64,000 bases of DNA, from NCBI RefSeq assembly GCF_000381745.1, contig NZ_KB906981.1, positions 17,279 through 81,278 on the forward strand. Reading direction: 5' to 3'. The translations under genes were made by a program, and so were the position numbers. Origin of the DNA: Psychromonas ossibalaenae ATCC BAA-1528. Its GTDB lineage: Bacteria > Pseudomonadota > Gammaproteobacteria > Enterobacterales > Psychromonadaceae. Below are positions 48,819 to 58,178 of the stretch, piece by piece. The notes beneath the pieces are model-generated. The model did not search any database and had not been told where the DNA came from. It saw nothing but the letters and a program-made list of their open reading frames with translations. Numbering within the stretch: the stretch's first letter is position 1; every line of letters starts with the position of its first letter.

Positions 48819-51757
48819 TGAGAATTTCAATCCGTAACTTGTTTTCTATTATATTATTCGGCTTAGTCTTTGTGATTACGGTTTTCAGTTATATTATCAG
48901 CCAGGCGAATGTCACTAATGTAATACGTGAAAACATAAATAATGATTTATTAAACGAACTTAACCTGCTTCAGAGTAACTACGAACGCTACATACTGTAT
49001 AACCATCCCGTCGGCATCAATCAGTCCGTTGCTGCAAAAGCGGCTGATGTTAATGTGTTAAAGCTGCTGGTTACCAATCCTAGCGGTATTGTACGAGCAT
49101 CAACAACCCCGCGGGATTTAGAAAAAAACTGGCGGCAGTTAAATTATCAGTTTTCTGAACGTCAGATAACAACAGCGCTGAGCAGTCAGCTTCCCTCAAC
49201 TCAATTTGATCCTGAGCATCGCTGGATTGACGGAGTTGTACCCGTTTGTCAGACCGCGATAGAACTTGGTCTGCGCGGCACGCAATGCGGTTTTGCAGTT
49301 TTACGCCTGGATTATCATTTAAGATTGTCCAGTGCTAATAAGATTTTGATTGAACAGTCTGTCTATCTGTCACTTGGCAGCCTGCTCAGTGCTCTGTTTT
49401 TATTACTAATATCACAGCAATTAATCACCAGGCGAGTGCAGACTATTCTGCACACTTTCAAAAATTGGATTTCCGGCGACCGGCAGTCGAGAATAATTAT
49501 CAAAGGTAACGATGAGCTTTCTGATATTGCCGGCCTGGCAAATAAACTTATTTATAAGTTCGCCCAGGATGAAAATACCCTGCGTAAAAGTACACTTCTT
49601 AATGATGCAATTATCAGCGGCACGAAATATGCCATTATTTCAACTTCGCCGCAGGGCATTATTCAGCTTTTTAACAGTAGTGCTGAACAATTATGGGGCT
49701 GCTCCGCAGAACTGCTGGTTGATCAGCAGAGTTTTCAAAATCTTTTTGACAAAAAACAGCTTAAAATACGTTCTAAAATACTGGCCGAACAACTGCACCG
49801 ACCGGTTAAGGCTGATTTTGAACTATTTTCAGCTAAGCTTGATAACTGCTGCCATTATGAAGCGGAGTGGACAATTGAGAATCCGCAGGCAGGGCTGATA
49901 CCAATACAATTATCTGTCTCACCATTGTTTAATGGGGCAGGTGAAATAGAAGGGTATTTAGCTATTGCTTTTGACGTATCTGAGCAGAAAGAGTCCCGCC
50001 GGCAGTTATACCTAGCTGAGAAAGTATTTAATAATACTAGTGAAGCAATAATGGTTACCGATAAAGAGCTAAATATTATAGATGTCAACCAGGCCTATAC
50101 CGACATAACGGGTTATAGTGCAGAAGATATTAAATCTAAACGGGCAAACTTAAGCAGTTCAGGTCAACATGACGATGAGTTTTTCCGGGATATGTGGGAG
50201 CAGATAAAAGTAACTGGTACATGGAGCGGCGAGATCTGGGACAAGCGAAAAAACGGAGAGTTATTAGCAACATGGTTAACGGTTAACCGGGTATTAGACG
50301 AAGGCGGCAGTATCGTTAATTATGTCGGCTTATTTAAGGATATCACCAAACAGATAACCGACGCGAAAGAACTGCATCAGCTGGCCTATTATGATCAGTT
50401 AACACAATTACCTAATAGAGTGTTGTTCAATGAACGTTTAGGTCGATCCATTCTCGATGCCAAACGAACCAGCTGTAACTGTGCATTATTATTTTTAGAC
50501 TTAGATCGTTTCAAATATGTTAATGATACCTATGGGCATAAAACAGGCGATCAAGTATTAATTGAAGTTGCCAAACGGCTTAAAAGTGTGGTCCGTTCGT
50601 CAGATACCATTGCCCGTCTAGGGGGAGATGAGTTTGTGGTTATTGTTAATGATTTAGAGAAACAGGACGTCCCGCATAAAGTGAATGGTGTTGCCCAGAA
50701 AATTTCTGATGCTGTCAGTCGGGTTTACAATTTCGCAAATCTTAAATGTTATATTGATATTAGTATCGGTGTTGCTGTCTACCCTGATGACGGACAGACA
50801 GTTTCCTGTTTGAGTAAAAATGCAGATACAGCTATGTATAAAGCTAAAAACAGTGCTGATACCGATGTGGTTTTTTTCACCGACCATATGAATAGTGAAA
50901 ATGAACGCCGTATGGAACTCGAAGGTGAATTACGCTGTGCATTAGAAAATAACGAATTGTATCTGCATTATCAGCCGCTGGTAAATATAAAAAACAGAGA
51001 GCTTATTGGATTCGAGGCGCTGCTTCGCTGGCGTAACCCGCTGCTCGGGGATGTTTCACCATTAGACTTTATTACTATTGCTGAGGATATCGGTTTGATT
51101 ATACCGATAGGTAACTGGGTGATGGAAAATGCCTGCAGACAGCTTAGGCATTGGTTAGACGTATATCAGATGCCTCTATCAATGTCGATAAATGTCTCTG
51201 CAAAACAGATTCGATCGAAAAAATTTTTCAGCGAAGTGAAATCACTAATTGATCGCTATCAACTGCCTCATCGCTTTATAAATCTGGAAATAACTGAAAG
51301 TGTATTAATGGAGCAGGATCAGCAGTTAATTGATGAATTAATGCCTTTGTATGAACAGGGTATAAAAATTTCAATTGATGACTTTGGTACAGGTTACTCA
51401 TGTTTAAGTTATCTTAAAAACATCCCCGTCACCACAGTAAAAATTGACCGCTGCTTCATTGCTAATTCATTGAATGATTCTGTTGATTTAGCGATTGTTA
51501 AAGCGATACTATCCATTGCAGACAGTATGTCTTTACAAGTGGTTGCAGAGGGTATTGAGTGTGAAGAACAACATGAGCTTTTACAGGGGCTGCACTGTTT
51601 GTTCGGACAAGGATATTTATATGCAAAACCTCTATCGGTGCAACTAGCTGAAGTGTTTATTTCAAAAAATTCACCTATTATTAATCAACCAGCACTTGTC
51701 CCCCCTGAGCAGGTCGGTAGTGATAGTAATCAATACAACAAGGAGGAAAAATGGTGA
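48818..51757 (+). CDS. Membrane PAS-GGDEF-EAL protein (pair 1)
   Basis: A 979-residue c-di-GMP enzyme. TM1 is about residues 8-28, with a periplasmic domain 30-180 that could dock the binding protein, and TM2 about 181-203. A HAMP-like linker follows, then two PAS domains (about 262-390 and 400-515; the second has VFNNTSEAIMVTDKEL). The GGDEF domain has the active motif GGDEF at 602-606 and an I-site RSSD at 593-596. The EAL domain has EALLRW at 733 and IDDFGTGYSC near 860. Both catalytic domains look intact, so either activity is possible. It overlaps both the upstream binding protein and the downstream DUF6404 gene. Confidence 0.9.
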   Translation: MRISIRNLFSIILFGLVFVITVFSYIISQANVTNVIRENINNDLLNELNLLQSNYERYILYNHPVGINQSVAAKAADVNVLKLLVTNPSGIVRASTTPRDLEKNWRQLNYQFSERQITTALSSQLPSTQFDPEHRWIDGVVPVCQTAIELGLRGTQCGFAVLRLDYHLRLSSANKILIEQSVYLSLGSLLSALFLLLISQQLITRRVQTILHTFKNWISGDRQSRIIIKGNDELSDIAGLANKLIYKFAQDENTLRKSTLLNDAIISGTKYAIISTSPQGIIQLFNSSAEQLWGCSAELLVDQQSFQNLFDKKQLKIRSKILAEQLHRPVKADFELFSAKLDNCCHYEAEWTIENPQAGLIPIQLSVSPLFNGAGEIEGYLAIAFDVSEQKESRRQLYLAEKVFNNTSEAIMVTDKELNIIDVNQAYTDITGYSAEDIKSKRANLSSSGQHDDEFFRDMWEQIKVTGTWSGEIWDKRKNGELLATWLTVNRVLDEGGSIVNYVGLFKDITKQITDAKELHQLAYYDQLTQLPNRVLFNERLGRSILDAKRTSCNCALLFLDLDRFKYVNDTYGHKTGDQVLIEVAKRLKSVVRSSDTIARLGGDEFVVIVNDLEKQDVPHKVNGVAQKISDAVSRVYNFANLKCYIDISIGVAVYPDDGQTVSCLSKNADTAMYKAKNSADTDVVFFTDHMNSENERRMELEGELRCALENNELYLHYQPLVNIKNRELIGFEALLRWRNPLLGDVSPLDFITIAEDIGLIIPIGNWVMENACRQLRHWLDVYQMPLSMSINVSAKQIRSKKFFSEVKSLIDRYQLPHRFINLEITESVLMEQDQQLIDELMPLYEQGIKISIDDFGTGYSCLSYLKNIPVTTVKIDRCFIANSLNDSVDLAIVKAILSIADSMSLQVVAEGIECEEQHELLQGLHCLFGQGYLYAKPLSVQLAEVFISKNSPIINQPALVPPEQVGSDSNQYNKEEKW

Positions 51758-52104
51758 CATTCGAAAGTAAGTTGAATCAGGCACACCAGGAATTGATGCA
51801 GTCTGGGATTTGGAAAACAAATTACAAACCGGTACCTTTAACTTTAATAAGGCGGCTTGGATTTGAAATAAAACCGCCTCATTATCGGCAATTTTTAGTT
51901 AACTTTTTCAGCTATTCTGTAATTTTGAGCTGCCTATGGGGAATAATAATGTGGTTCTTAGTTGGGAGTGAGACTTCTTTAGACCTGTATACTGCTTCTT
52001 TGATAATTATTTGTGCGGGGTTGCTATGTGGTTTTACTATGGCGATATATTACAAATTAAGTGCACGATACCACCATTTATCAAACTGGAAGGACTTTAA
52101 CTAA
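51751..52104 (+). CDS. DUF6404 family small membrane protein
   Basis: A 117-residue protein with a soluble N-terminus (NQAHQELMQSGIWKTNYKP, then RRLGFEIKPPHY) and two hydrophobic helices (about 48-70 and 78-99), a layout I recognise as DUF6404. Its function is unknown. The ATG lies 7 bases inside the end of the GGDEF-EAL gene, with a near-perfect AAGGAGG just upstream, so it is the third gene of this operon. That position suggests, but does not show, a role with the c-di-GMP pair. Confidence 0.7.
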   Translation: MVTFESKLNQAHQELMQSGIWKTNYKPVPLTLIRRLGFEIKPPHYRQFLVNFFSYSVILSCLWGIIMWFLVGSETSLDLYTASLIIICAGLLCGFTMAIYYKLSARYHHLSNWKDFN

Positions 52105-52135
52105 CAGCTTTCCTGGCTGCTGCAGGCTGCTGGCG

Positions 52136-52801
52136 TTACCAGGGTAACTCCTCGCCGCTGCTGTGCCAGAAACTGCCGGAACTAGTCATATTTAACGATT
52201 CGATTAAGGTAAACATGCCTTGGGCCGATTCCTCTGCAGAGATCAGTCCGTTAAATCCAACCATACGGGTTTTAACCCAGCCGGGATGAATGACTGCCGC
52301 CGCAATACCTTGTTCTTTTAAATCCACAGCGAGTGATTTTGTAAAAGCATTTAATGCTGCTTTAGAAGCTCTATATCCATAGCGCCCACCTGAATCATTA
52401 TCAGCTATGGAGCCCATACGGCTGGTGATATTTATGATCTTGCCGCCTTTTGAGAGGCAGGGTAACAGCTTTTCACTGACCATTAACGGTGCATAAGCAT
52501 TAATTTCCATCTGCCGGCGCAGGCTGTCTATCTCAATTGAACCTAAAACATCATCTTGTAATAACCCGGCGTTATTAATTAATACATCTACTTTAACTTT
52601 TTGTAACTGCTGATAGACACGATCCAGATCTGCCTGACAGGTAAAATCAATACCGCAGATAAGGCGGTCTGCTGTTTCTTTTATCTCTTCACTTTCACTA
52701 CGGCACAGTGCAATAACCTGATAACCGTTTTTCTTGAATAGTGCCGCTAGTGCTAAACCGATACCACGGTTAGCACCGGTGATTAATAATGTTTTTGACA
52801 T
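52136..52801 (-). CDS. Short-chain dehydrogenase/reductase
   Basis: A 221-residue SDR. NAD(P) motif TGANRGIGLALA at the N-terminus, NNAGLL near residue 90, the active-site Ser in ITSRMGS, and YGYRASKAALNAF with catalytic Tyr and Lys. C-terminal HPGWVKTRM is typical of C-factor/YciK-like SDRs. The substrate is unknown. It is convergent with the DUF6404 gene and divergent from the ABC transporter. Confidence 0.85.
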   Translation of the reverse strand: MSKTLLITGANRGIGLALAALFKKNGYQVIALCRSESEEIKETADRLICGIDFTCQADLDRVYQQLQKVKVDVLINNAGLLQDDVLGSIEIDSLRRQMEINAYAPLMVSEKLLPCLSKGGKIINITSRMGSIADNDSGGRYGYRASKAALNAFTKSLAVDLKEQGIAAAVIHPGWVKTRMVGFNGLISAEESAQGMFTLIESLNMTSSGSFWHSSGEELPW

Positions 52802-52998
52802 AAATTCCTCGCTAATAAAAACACATAATAGGTATAAGATATAACTTTTTGTTATGCCTTACATAGAATAGCTTCATATATACTACGCTAAAATAAGTAC
52901 CGGAAATATAGTCATCAGCTTCTAAATTACCCGCCTTGTGCAACAGATATTTTACAGCCGTTTCGCTATACCATTATCAATAATAAACAGGATTTCTC

Positions 52999-53757
52999 AT
53001 GAACAAACAGTTTCAATTAATACTTGCAGTCGTGGTTGCAGTTACAACTCTTTTCACAGTCCCTGCATTTGCATCACAGACAGTTAAAGTCGGCATGTCA
53101 GGGCGATACTTCCCATTCACCTTTTCACAGCGCGATGTTCTGCAGGGGTTTGAAGTCGATGTCTGGAATGAAATCGCGGAACGGGCAGATTATAAAGTTG
53201 AATTTGTAACATCTAGCTTTTCAGGTTTATTCGGCATGCTTGAAGCCGGTCATATTGATACTATCTCCAATCAGGTAACTATTACCCCGGCACGCCTGGA
53301 AAAATATGTATTCTCTGTACCTTATGTTGTTGACGGCGCGCAGATCGTGGTTAAAAAAGGCCGTACAGATATACAGTCTGTAGATGATTTAAAAGGCAAA
53401 AAAGTAGGTGTTAATCTCGGCAGTAATTTTGAACAGATTCTGCGTGCATTGGATACAGAAAATGAAATTAATATCGTTACTTATGATTCGGGTTTTGAAC
53501 AGGACGTAGTATTAGGGCGTACCGATGCGTTTGTGATGGATCGTGTATCAACAGGCCAGTTAATTAAGAAATCAGGTCTGCCGCTGCAGCAGGCAGGTGC
53601 ACCTTTCCAAAAGATTGAAAATGCTATGCCGTTTTTAAATACTGCCCCGCAGACTGCCATCCGCGATAAAGTAAATGAAACGCTTCTGAGTATGCGTAAT
53701 GACGGTAAATTAGCTGAAATATCTGTTAAATGGTTCAACACTGATATCACTAAATAA
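52999..53757 (+). CDS. Polar amino-acid ABC transporter, substrate-binding protein
   Basis: A 252-residue periplasmic binding protein (SBP_bac_3 family). The signal peptide ends TVPAFA-S at about residue 25. The mature sequence has FPFTFSQRDVLQGFEVDVW and SGLFGMLEAGHIDTISNQVT, the general amino-acid/cystine binding fold. The specific ligand cannot be read. It is first in a three-gene operon with its permease (33-bp gap) and ATPase. Unlike the NMT1-type proteins on either side, this one has its own transporter genes. Confidence 0.9.
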   Translation: MNKQFQLILAVVVAVTTLFTVPAFASQTVKVGMSGRYFPFTFSQRDVLQGFEVDVWNEIAERADYKVEFVTSSFSGLFGMLEAGHIDTISNQVTITPARLEKYVFSVPYVVDGAQIVVKKGRTDIQSVDDLKGKKVGVNLGSNFEQILRALDTENEINIVTYDSGFEQDVVLGRTDAFVMDRVSTGQLIKKSGLPLQQAGAPFQKIENAMPFLNTAPQTAIRDKVNETLLSMRNDGKLAEISVKWFNTDITK

Positions 53758-53790
53758 TACCTTACAAAATTCCAGAGCGAGTCATTTTCA

Positions 53791-54462
53791 ATGCAGATCT
53801 CTTTAGATGTTCAATATATTGCAGAGTTACTGCCAATATTATTCAAATACCTGGGTGTAACGATGGAAATGGCCCTCTGGGGCTTTTTCTTCGCATTAAT
53901 TCTTGCCGTAGTTTTAGCTGTAGTAAAGGTATTCAAAGTACCCTTAGTACATCATGCTGCAAGTTTATTTATTTCGTTTTTCCGGGGCACACCGCTCCTG
54001 GTACAGCTGTTTTTATTATATTACGGCTTACCGCATTACATTCCTGCATTAGCCGGGATGGATGCCTTTACTGCTGCCGTTATTGGCTTATCACTGCATT
54101 TTGCCGCTTATATGGCAGAAAGTATTCGTGCCGCTATTCTAGGCATAGATAAAAGCCAGATGGAGGCTTGTTTAAGTATCGGCATGACCAGACTGCAGGC
54201 AATGTATCGTATCATACTGCCGCAGGCATCCCGCGTTGCAACTCCTTCTCTGATGAATTACTTTATCGATATGATTAAAAGTACTTCTTTAGCTTTTACA
54301 TTAGGGGTGGCTGAAATTATGGCTAAAGCGCAGATGGAAGCGGCTTCCAGCTTCAAGTTTTTCGAGAGCTTTCTAGCTGTTGCGCTTATTTACTGGGCTG
54401 TTGTTGTATTCTTTACCCGCATCCAGCATATTATTGAAACCCGTCTTAATAAGGCTTATTAA
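53791..54462 (+). CDS. Polar amino-acid ABC transporter, permease
   Basis: A 223-residue inner-membrane subunit of the HisM/GlnP family with about five helices. The family signature [18 protein letters not shown] is near residue 65, and the EAA loop reads [20 protein letters not shown], contacting the ATPase. It may act as a homodimer, as only one permease gene is present. The TAATG overlap joins it to the ATPase gene. Confidence 0.92.
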   Translation: MQISLDVQYIAELLPILFKYLGVTMEMALWGFFFALILAVVLAVVKVFKVPLVHHAASLFISFFRGTPLLVQLFLLYYGLPHYIPALAGMDAFTAAVIGLSLHFAAYMAESIRAAILGIDKSQMEACLSIGMTRLQAMYRIILPQASRVATPSLMNYFIDMIKSTSLAFTLGVAEIMAKAQMEAASSFKFFESFLAVALIYWAVVVFFTRIQHIIETRLNKAY

Positions 54463-55229
54463 TGATTACAGTACAAAACCTGAGTAAAAACTTCGCTCAG
54501 AATCAGGTATTAAAAGATATCAGTTTTGAAGTGGAGGTTGGTCAGATAGTGGTTATTATCGGTCCGTCTGGTACTGGTAAGTCTACTTTATTACGTTGCT
54601 TAAATTATCTGGAATCACCTACATCCGGCTCCATTGAGATAGGCACCGCTAAAGTTGATGCCGGGACAGCAACCAATAAGCAGATCAGCAGTCTGCGTAA
54701 GCAAAGTAGTTTTGTATTTCAAAATTATTCATTATTTGCTAATAAAAATGCGCTTCAGAATGTGGCAGAAAGCCTGATTACGGTATGGAAAGAACCGAAA
54801 AACAGCGCTCTGGCTCATGCTCAGACTATTCTGAAGCAGGTTGGTCTGGCCGACAAAGCTGACCAGTATCCGTCTCAGCTGTCCGGCGGTCAGCAGCAGC
54901 GTGTCGGCATTGCTCGTGCAATGGCATCAAAAGGTGAGGTAATTTTGTTTGATGAGCCGACATCTGCACTGGATCCTGAATGGGTTGAAGAGGTATTAGT
55001 GGTGATGAAAGAACTTGCCCGTCAGAAACAGACTATGATTGTAGTCACCCATGAAATGCAGTTTGCAAAAGAGGCTGCTGATAAGGTTATCTTTATGGAA
55101 GGTGGTCATATAGTTGAGATGGGGACACCAAAGCAGATATTTGATAACCCTCAGCATCATCGCACAAAAGCGTTTGTGGCACGTGCAGCTAAAAATGCAG
55201 TTACATCATTTGATTCAAGTATGCTGTAG
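54462..55229 (+). CDS. Polar amino-acid ABC transporter, ATP-binding protein
   Basis: A 255-residue ATPase of the GlnQ/HisP type. Walker [10 protein letters not shown] near residue 35, Q-loop in FVFQNYSLF, signature [15 protein letters not shown], Walker [17 protein letters not shown], and the switch His in VVTHEMQFA. It completes the operon and is followed by a bidirectional hairpin terminator. Confidence 0.93.
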   Translation: MITVQNLSKNFAQNQVLKDISFEVEVGQIVVIIGPSGTGKSTLLRCLNYLESPTSGSIEIGTAKVDAGTATNKQISSLRKQSSFVFQNYSLFANKNALQNVAESLITVWKEPKNSALAHAQTILKQVGLADKADQYPSQLSGGQQQRVGIARAMASKGEVILFDEPTSALDPEWVEEVLVVMKELARQKQTMIVVTHEMQFAKEAADKVIFMEGGHIVEMGTPKQIFDNPQHHRTKAFVARAAKNAVTSFDSSML

Positions 55230-55299
55230 AACTATTTTATTCGTCTCAGATGCATACTCTACGAATATTGCTCATGCAGTATTACGATATGCGTATAAA

Positions 55300-55333
55300 A
55301 AAAGGCTTTTTAACAATGTTAAAAGGCCTTTTC
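55300..55333. terminator. Bidirectional terminator between the ABC operon and ppiC
   Basis: AAAAGGCTTTTTAAC pairs with GTTAAAAGGCCTTTT (15 bp, one G-U) with a 3-base loop. A-runs and T-runs on both sides suit the convergent genes. Confidence 0.75.
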
Positions 55334-55347
55334 AGCAAAAACAATTA

Positions 55348-55629
55348 TTAATCGTTACGGCTTGTAACTTCTAATAAGTGATAGCCGAACTGTGTTTTAA
55401 CTGGACCCTGAACAATACCAACGGGTGCACTAAAAACAACTTTATCAAATTCAGGAACCATCATACCAGGTCCGAACTCTCCTAGATCGCCGCCGCTTTC
55501 ACGTGAAGGGCAGCTGGAGTTTTTGCCTGCAACTGCAGAGAAATCAGCACCAGCTTCAATTTCTTTCTTAAGTTCAAGACAAAGTTCTTCTGATTTTACT
55601 AAAATATGACGGGCACTTGCTAAAGCCAT
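55348..55629 (-). CDS. ppiC: Peptidyl-prolyl cis-trans isomerase C (parvulin)
   Basis: A 93-residue single parvulin domain without signal peptide, hence cytoplasmic, as E. coli PpiC (also 93). Motifs: ARHILVKSEELCLEL, GGDLGEFGPGMMVPEFDKVVF and TQFGYHLLEV, containing the catalytic His and Phe/Met pocket residues. AAAGGA precedes the ATG. Divergent from htpX. Confidence 0.93.
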   Translation of the reverse strand: MALASARHILVKSEELCLELKKEIEAGADFSAVAGKNSSCPSRESGGDLGEFGPGMMVPEFDKVVFSAPVGIVQGPVKTQFGYHLLEVTSRND

Positions 55630-55730
55630 TTTATTTTCCTTTAATTTGTGTTTAATAGGTCACGATAAATTAATTTCAATAATGAATCAATCCGTAAATG
55701 AACTGTAATATAATTTATTTTCATATATTA

Positions 55731-55756
55731 CTTGAAATATTATCCAAAGGCCATAT
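55731..55756 (+). promoter_or_regulatory. Sigma-32 (heat-shock)-like promoter of htpX
   Basis: CTTGAAA is a perfect sigma-32 -35 element, followed after 13 bases by CCATAT, resembling the CCCCAT-type -10. It lies 37 bp before the htpX ATG. htpX belongs to the heat-shock regulon in E. coli. Confidence 0.55.
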
Positions 55757-55792
55757 TATGTCTATTAACAATCTATTTACTTTGAGGTAACA

Positions 55793-56665
55793 ATGAAACG
55801 CATCGCGCTATTTTTAATCACCAACTTAGCTGTCATTTTAGTACTAGGGATTGTACTGAATCTTGTTTTTGCTTTTACTGGCGTAGACTCGCGCAGTACA
55901 GGCGGTTTATTAATTTTAGCGGTAGTATTCGGTTTCGGCGGTTCATTTATCTCGCTGGCAATGTCTAAATGGATTGCCAAACGCAGTACAGGTGCTGTTG
56001 TTATTGAACAGCCAAGTAGTGAAACAGAGCACTGGCTGGTTAATACTGTTAAGGCTCAAGCGGCTAAAGCAGGTATTGAATGCCCGGAAGTCGCAATTTA
56101 TGATGCACCGGATATGAACGCATTTGCTACCGGCATGAATAAAAACAAAGCACTGGTTGCAGTGAGCAGCGGACTGCTGCACAGCATGACCCGCGATGAA
56201 GCTGAGGCTGTTTTAGCCCATGAAGTGAGTCATGTTGCCAGCGGTGATATGGTGACTCTGGCGTTGATTCAAGGTGTAGTTAATACCTTTGTTATCTTTA
56301 TTGCCCGTGTACTGGGCGGTATTATCGACAGTGCAATGAGCAGTAACGATGAAGAAGAGTCATCAGGTCATGGTTTCTCTTACTTTATTATTGTTTTTAT
56401 TCTGGAAATGATCTTCGGTGTGCTGGCAAGTACCATTGTGATGTACTACTCACGTCAGCGAGAGTTTGGTGCAGATTCAGGTGCAGCTAAATTAGTCGGT
56501 AAAGAGAAAATGATTGCCGCACTGCAGCGTTTGCAAAAGGGTGCAGAGCCAAATTTAGAAGGCAGCATGATGGCGTTTGGTATTTCAGGTAAACGAAGCG
56601 GTGGATTATTTATGTCTCATCCGCCAATCGAAAAACGTATCGAAGCGCTACAAGCTATCAGTTAG
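55793..56665 (+). CDS. htpX: Protease HtpX (M48)
   Basis: Inner-membrane zinc metalloprotease that helps FtsH in membrane-protein quality control. Two N-terminal helices (about 5-27 and 37-58) are followed by the cytoplasmic catalytic domain with HEVSH at 143-147 (E. coli 139-143) and the third ligand Glu in [10 protein letters not shown]. Two further hydrophobic helices lie at about 156-176 and 195-215. The 290 residues fit. A repeat element begins just after the stop codon. Confidence 0.95.
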   Translation: MKRIALFLITNLAVILVLGIVLNLVFAFTGVDSRSTGGLLILAVVFGFGGSFISLAMSKWIAKRSTGAVVIEQPSSETEHWLVNTVKAQAAKAGIECPEVAIYDAPDMNAFATGMNKNKALVAVSSGLLHSMTRDEAEAVLAHEVSHVASGDMVTLALIQGVVNTFVIFIARVLGGIIDSAMSSNDEEESSGHGFSYFIIVFILEMIFGVLASTIVMYYSRQREFGADSGAAKLVGKEKMIAALQRLQKGAEPNLEGSMMAFGISGKRSGGLFMSHPPIEKRIEALQAIS

Positions 56666-56668
56666 TTT

Positions 56669-57064
56669 TATACCCGTTATCATTCAAGATGCAAAAATCA
56701 GCAAGTCGTAAGGTGAGCAGATTCTAGGCGTGAAGGTGAAGATCTAACGGGTTAAATCGAGATTTAACAACGAATTGTTAAATGCTTGCATTTAATCAAT
56801 GTCGATAGAGGAATCACGAAGTGAATCGCTCGAAAGACAACGAAGATGTTTGCCTCACGGCTTGTCCCATTGGTCGCTAGCTCGAAAACCAATACTGCGT
56901 TGCAACATTCGATAAGCACTAACCATTTAAGGATTAAAGTCTTTATTTTAATCCTACCGACAGAGGATTAACGAAGTTAATCGCTCGAAAGGTCATCATG
57001 TCGCGCCTTGTCTTGGTGTCCGAGCTAACGACTGATAAATGCATTTTGATTGGTAACGGGTATA
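56669..57064. mobile_element. MITE-like non-coding element with terminal inverted repeats
   Basis: A 396-bp segment without any credible ORF. The ends (TATACCCGTTATCATTCAAG... at 56669-56693 and the complement at 57040-57064) match at 22 of 25 positions. The outermost TA on each side could be a target duplication, giving a core 56671-57062. Inside, a 29-bp block at 56808-56836 recurs at 56963-56991 (26/29) with small hairpins TCAC-GAA-GTGA and TAAC-GAA-GTTA that show compensating changes. It contains no transposase. It fills most of the 535-bp gap between htpX and the next gene. Confidence 0.7.
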
Positions 57065-57083
57065 TTTAACTCGCAAAATCATT

Positions 57084-57120
57084 AAAAAACAGTTATTTTC
57101 CCGAAAATAGCTGTTTTTTT
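57084..57120 (+). terminator. Terminator downstream of the repeat element (probably of htpX)
   Basis: AAAAACAG..ATTTTC-CC-GAAAAT..CTGTTTTTTT: a long, nearly perfect stem with a T-run. As the repeat element lies between it and the htpX stop, it was probably the htpX terminator before insertion. Confidence 0.75.
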
Positions 57121-57200
57121 ATCAAAAACTTTCTGTCATGATCCTAAACTCTATGTTTATGAAATCAATTATTGATTTTTATTCTCTATTTGGATCTTCT

Positions 57201-58178
57201 ATGAAACTGCTTGTCTCCTTGGCTAAACGTTCAGTTTGTCTTGTTTTATTAACCTCATTTTTATTCAGTTGTCAGCCCTATAAGCAGCCTTTAACTGTTG
57301 CCGCCGCTCCCTGGCCGAATTATGAATTCCTGTTTTTAGCAAAGCAGCTGAATTATCTCAATCCTGAGCATTTTTCCTTATTTGAATTACCGTCTTCAAC
57401 CAGCGTGACTCAAGCATTTCAGACCGGTAAACTTGATGTGGCTTTTTTATCACTTGATGAAGTCTTAACGCTGGTTGCACTGGGTATTGACCTTAAAATA
57501 ATCTCTGTCATTGATCAGTCCGTCGGAGCTGATTCATTATTAGCTAAACCAGAAATTAAAAAACTTAGCGACTTAAAATGGCGTTCCATTGGATATGAAA
57601 ATAAGGCCGCCGGTGCATTATTATTAGATGAAATGATGTCACTTTCTGGACTGAATAATCAAACAATTCAATTGTATGAAGTGAAACAAAATGAAGTAAA
57701 AGATGCCTATATGCAGGGTAATATTGACGCACTTATTGTCAGAGAACCGCAGAAACAGCAGCTGCTTGAGCTTGGCGCAGTTGAATTACTTAACTCAAGT
57801 ATTTTAGAACAGCGTATCACCCATTTAATTGTTGCCAGAGAAGATAGTTTTTACGCAAAAGAAGAACAGATAACGGAGCTGCTGAAACGTTTTTATCGGG
57901 CCCAGGAGTATTACCTGGAAAATCCTAAAGATGCACTGACAACTATGTCTGTCAGACTGCAGGTTTACCCCTATTTATTAGAAAAATCCTTTGCCGGCAC
58001 CCTGTTTATTGAACCTCGAGACGCTTTAATGCGTTTATCCGGCTCTCCTTCGAACATCGAACTACAAGCTAATCAGTTAAGTAAATTTATGACAGCTAAG
58101 AACATGCTCGGGAAAATTCCATCTGATTTTAATAGTCTTATTTCAACGAGAATACTGGAGCGAGTTATTTATGAATAA
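57201..58178 (+). CDS. NMT1/SsuA-type binding lipoprotein (pair 2)
   Basis: About 325 residues. Start at ATG 57201 (GGA six bases upstream) gives a lipoprotein signal: basic MKLLVSLAKRS, hydrophobic VCLVLLTSFLF and lipobox LFSC (Cys about 25). The mature part APWPNYEFLFLAKQLNYL and LSLDEVLTLVALGIDLKII parallels the pair 1 binding protein (WPGYEPL...; LTLDEVVSLRRLGIKMKII), so they are distant paralogues. There is no transporter gene. The stop codon overlaps the start of a GGDEF-EAL gene by 8 bases. An earlier ATG at 57138 is possible but would put an odd extension before the signal peptide. Confidence 0.85.
   Translation: MKLLVSLAKRSVCLVLLTSFLFSCQPYKQPLTVAAAPWPNYEFLFLAKQLNYLNPEHFSLFELPSSTSVTQAFQTGKLDVAFLSLDEVLTLVALGIDLKIISVIDQSVGADSLLAKPEIKKLSDLKWRSIGYENKAAGALLLDEMMSLSGLNNQTIQLYEVKQNEVKDAYMQGNIDALIVREPQKQQLLELGAVELLNSSILEQRITHLIVAREDSFYAKEEQITELLKRFYRAQEYYLENPKDALTTMSVRLQVYPYLLEKSFAGTLFIEPRDALMRLSGSPSNIELQANQLSKFMTAKNMLGKIPSDFNSLISTRILERVIYE

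Noticed and set aside
49512-49898. A 128-codon plus-strand frame inside the GGDEF-EAL gene
   Set aside because: It is a frame-shifted reading of a well-supported PAS-GGDEF-EAL protein.
52999-55229. The amino-acid ABC transporter as the missing transporter for the two NMT1-type binding proteins
   Set aside because: It has its own SBP_bac_3-type binding protein and GlnP/GlnQ-type subunits, which do not pair with NMT1/SsuA-type proteins.
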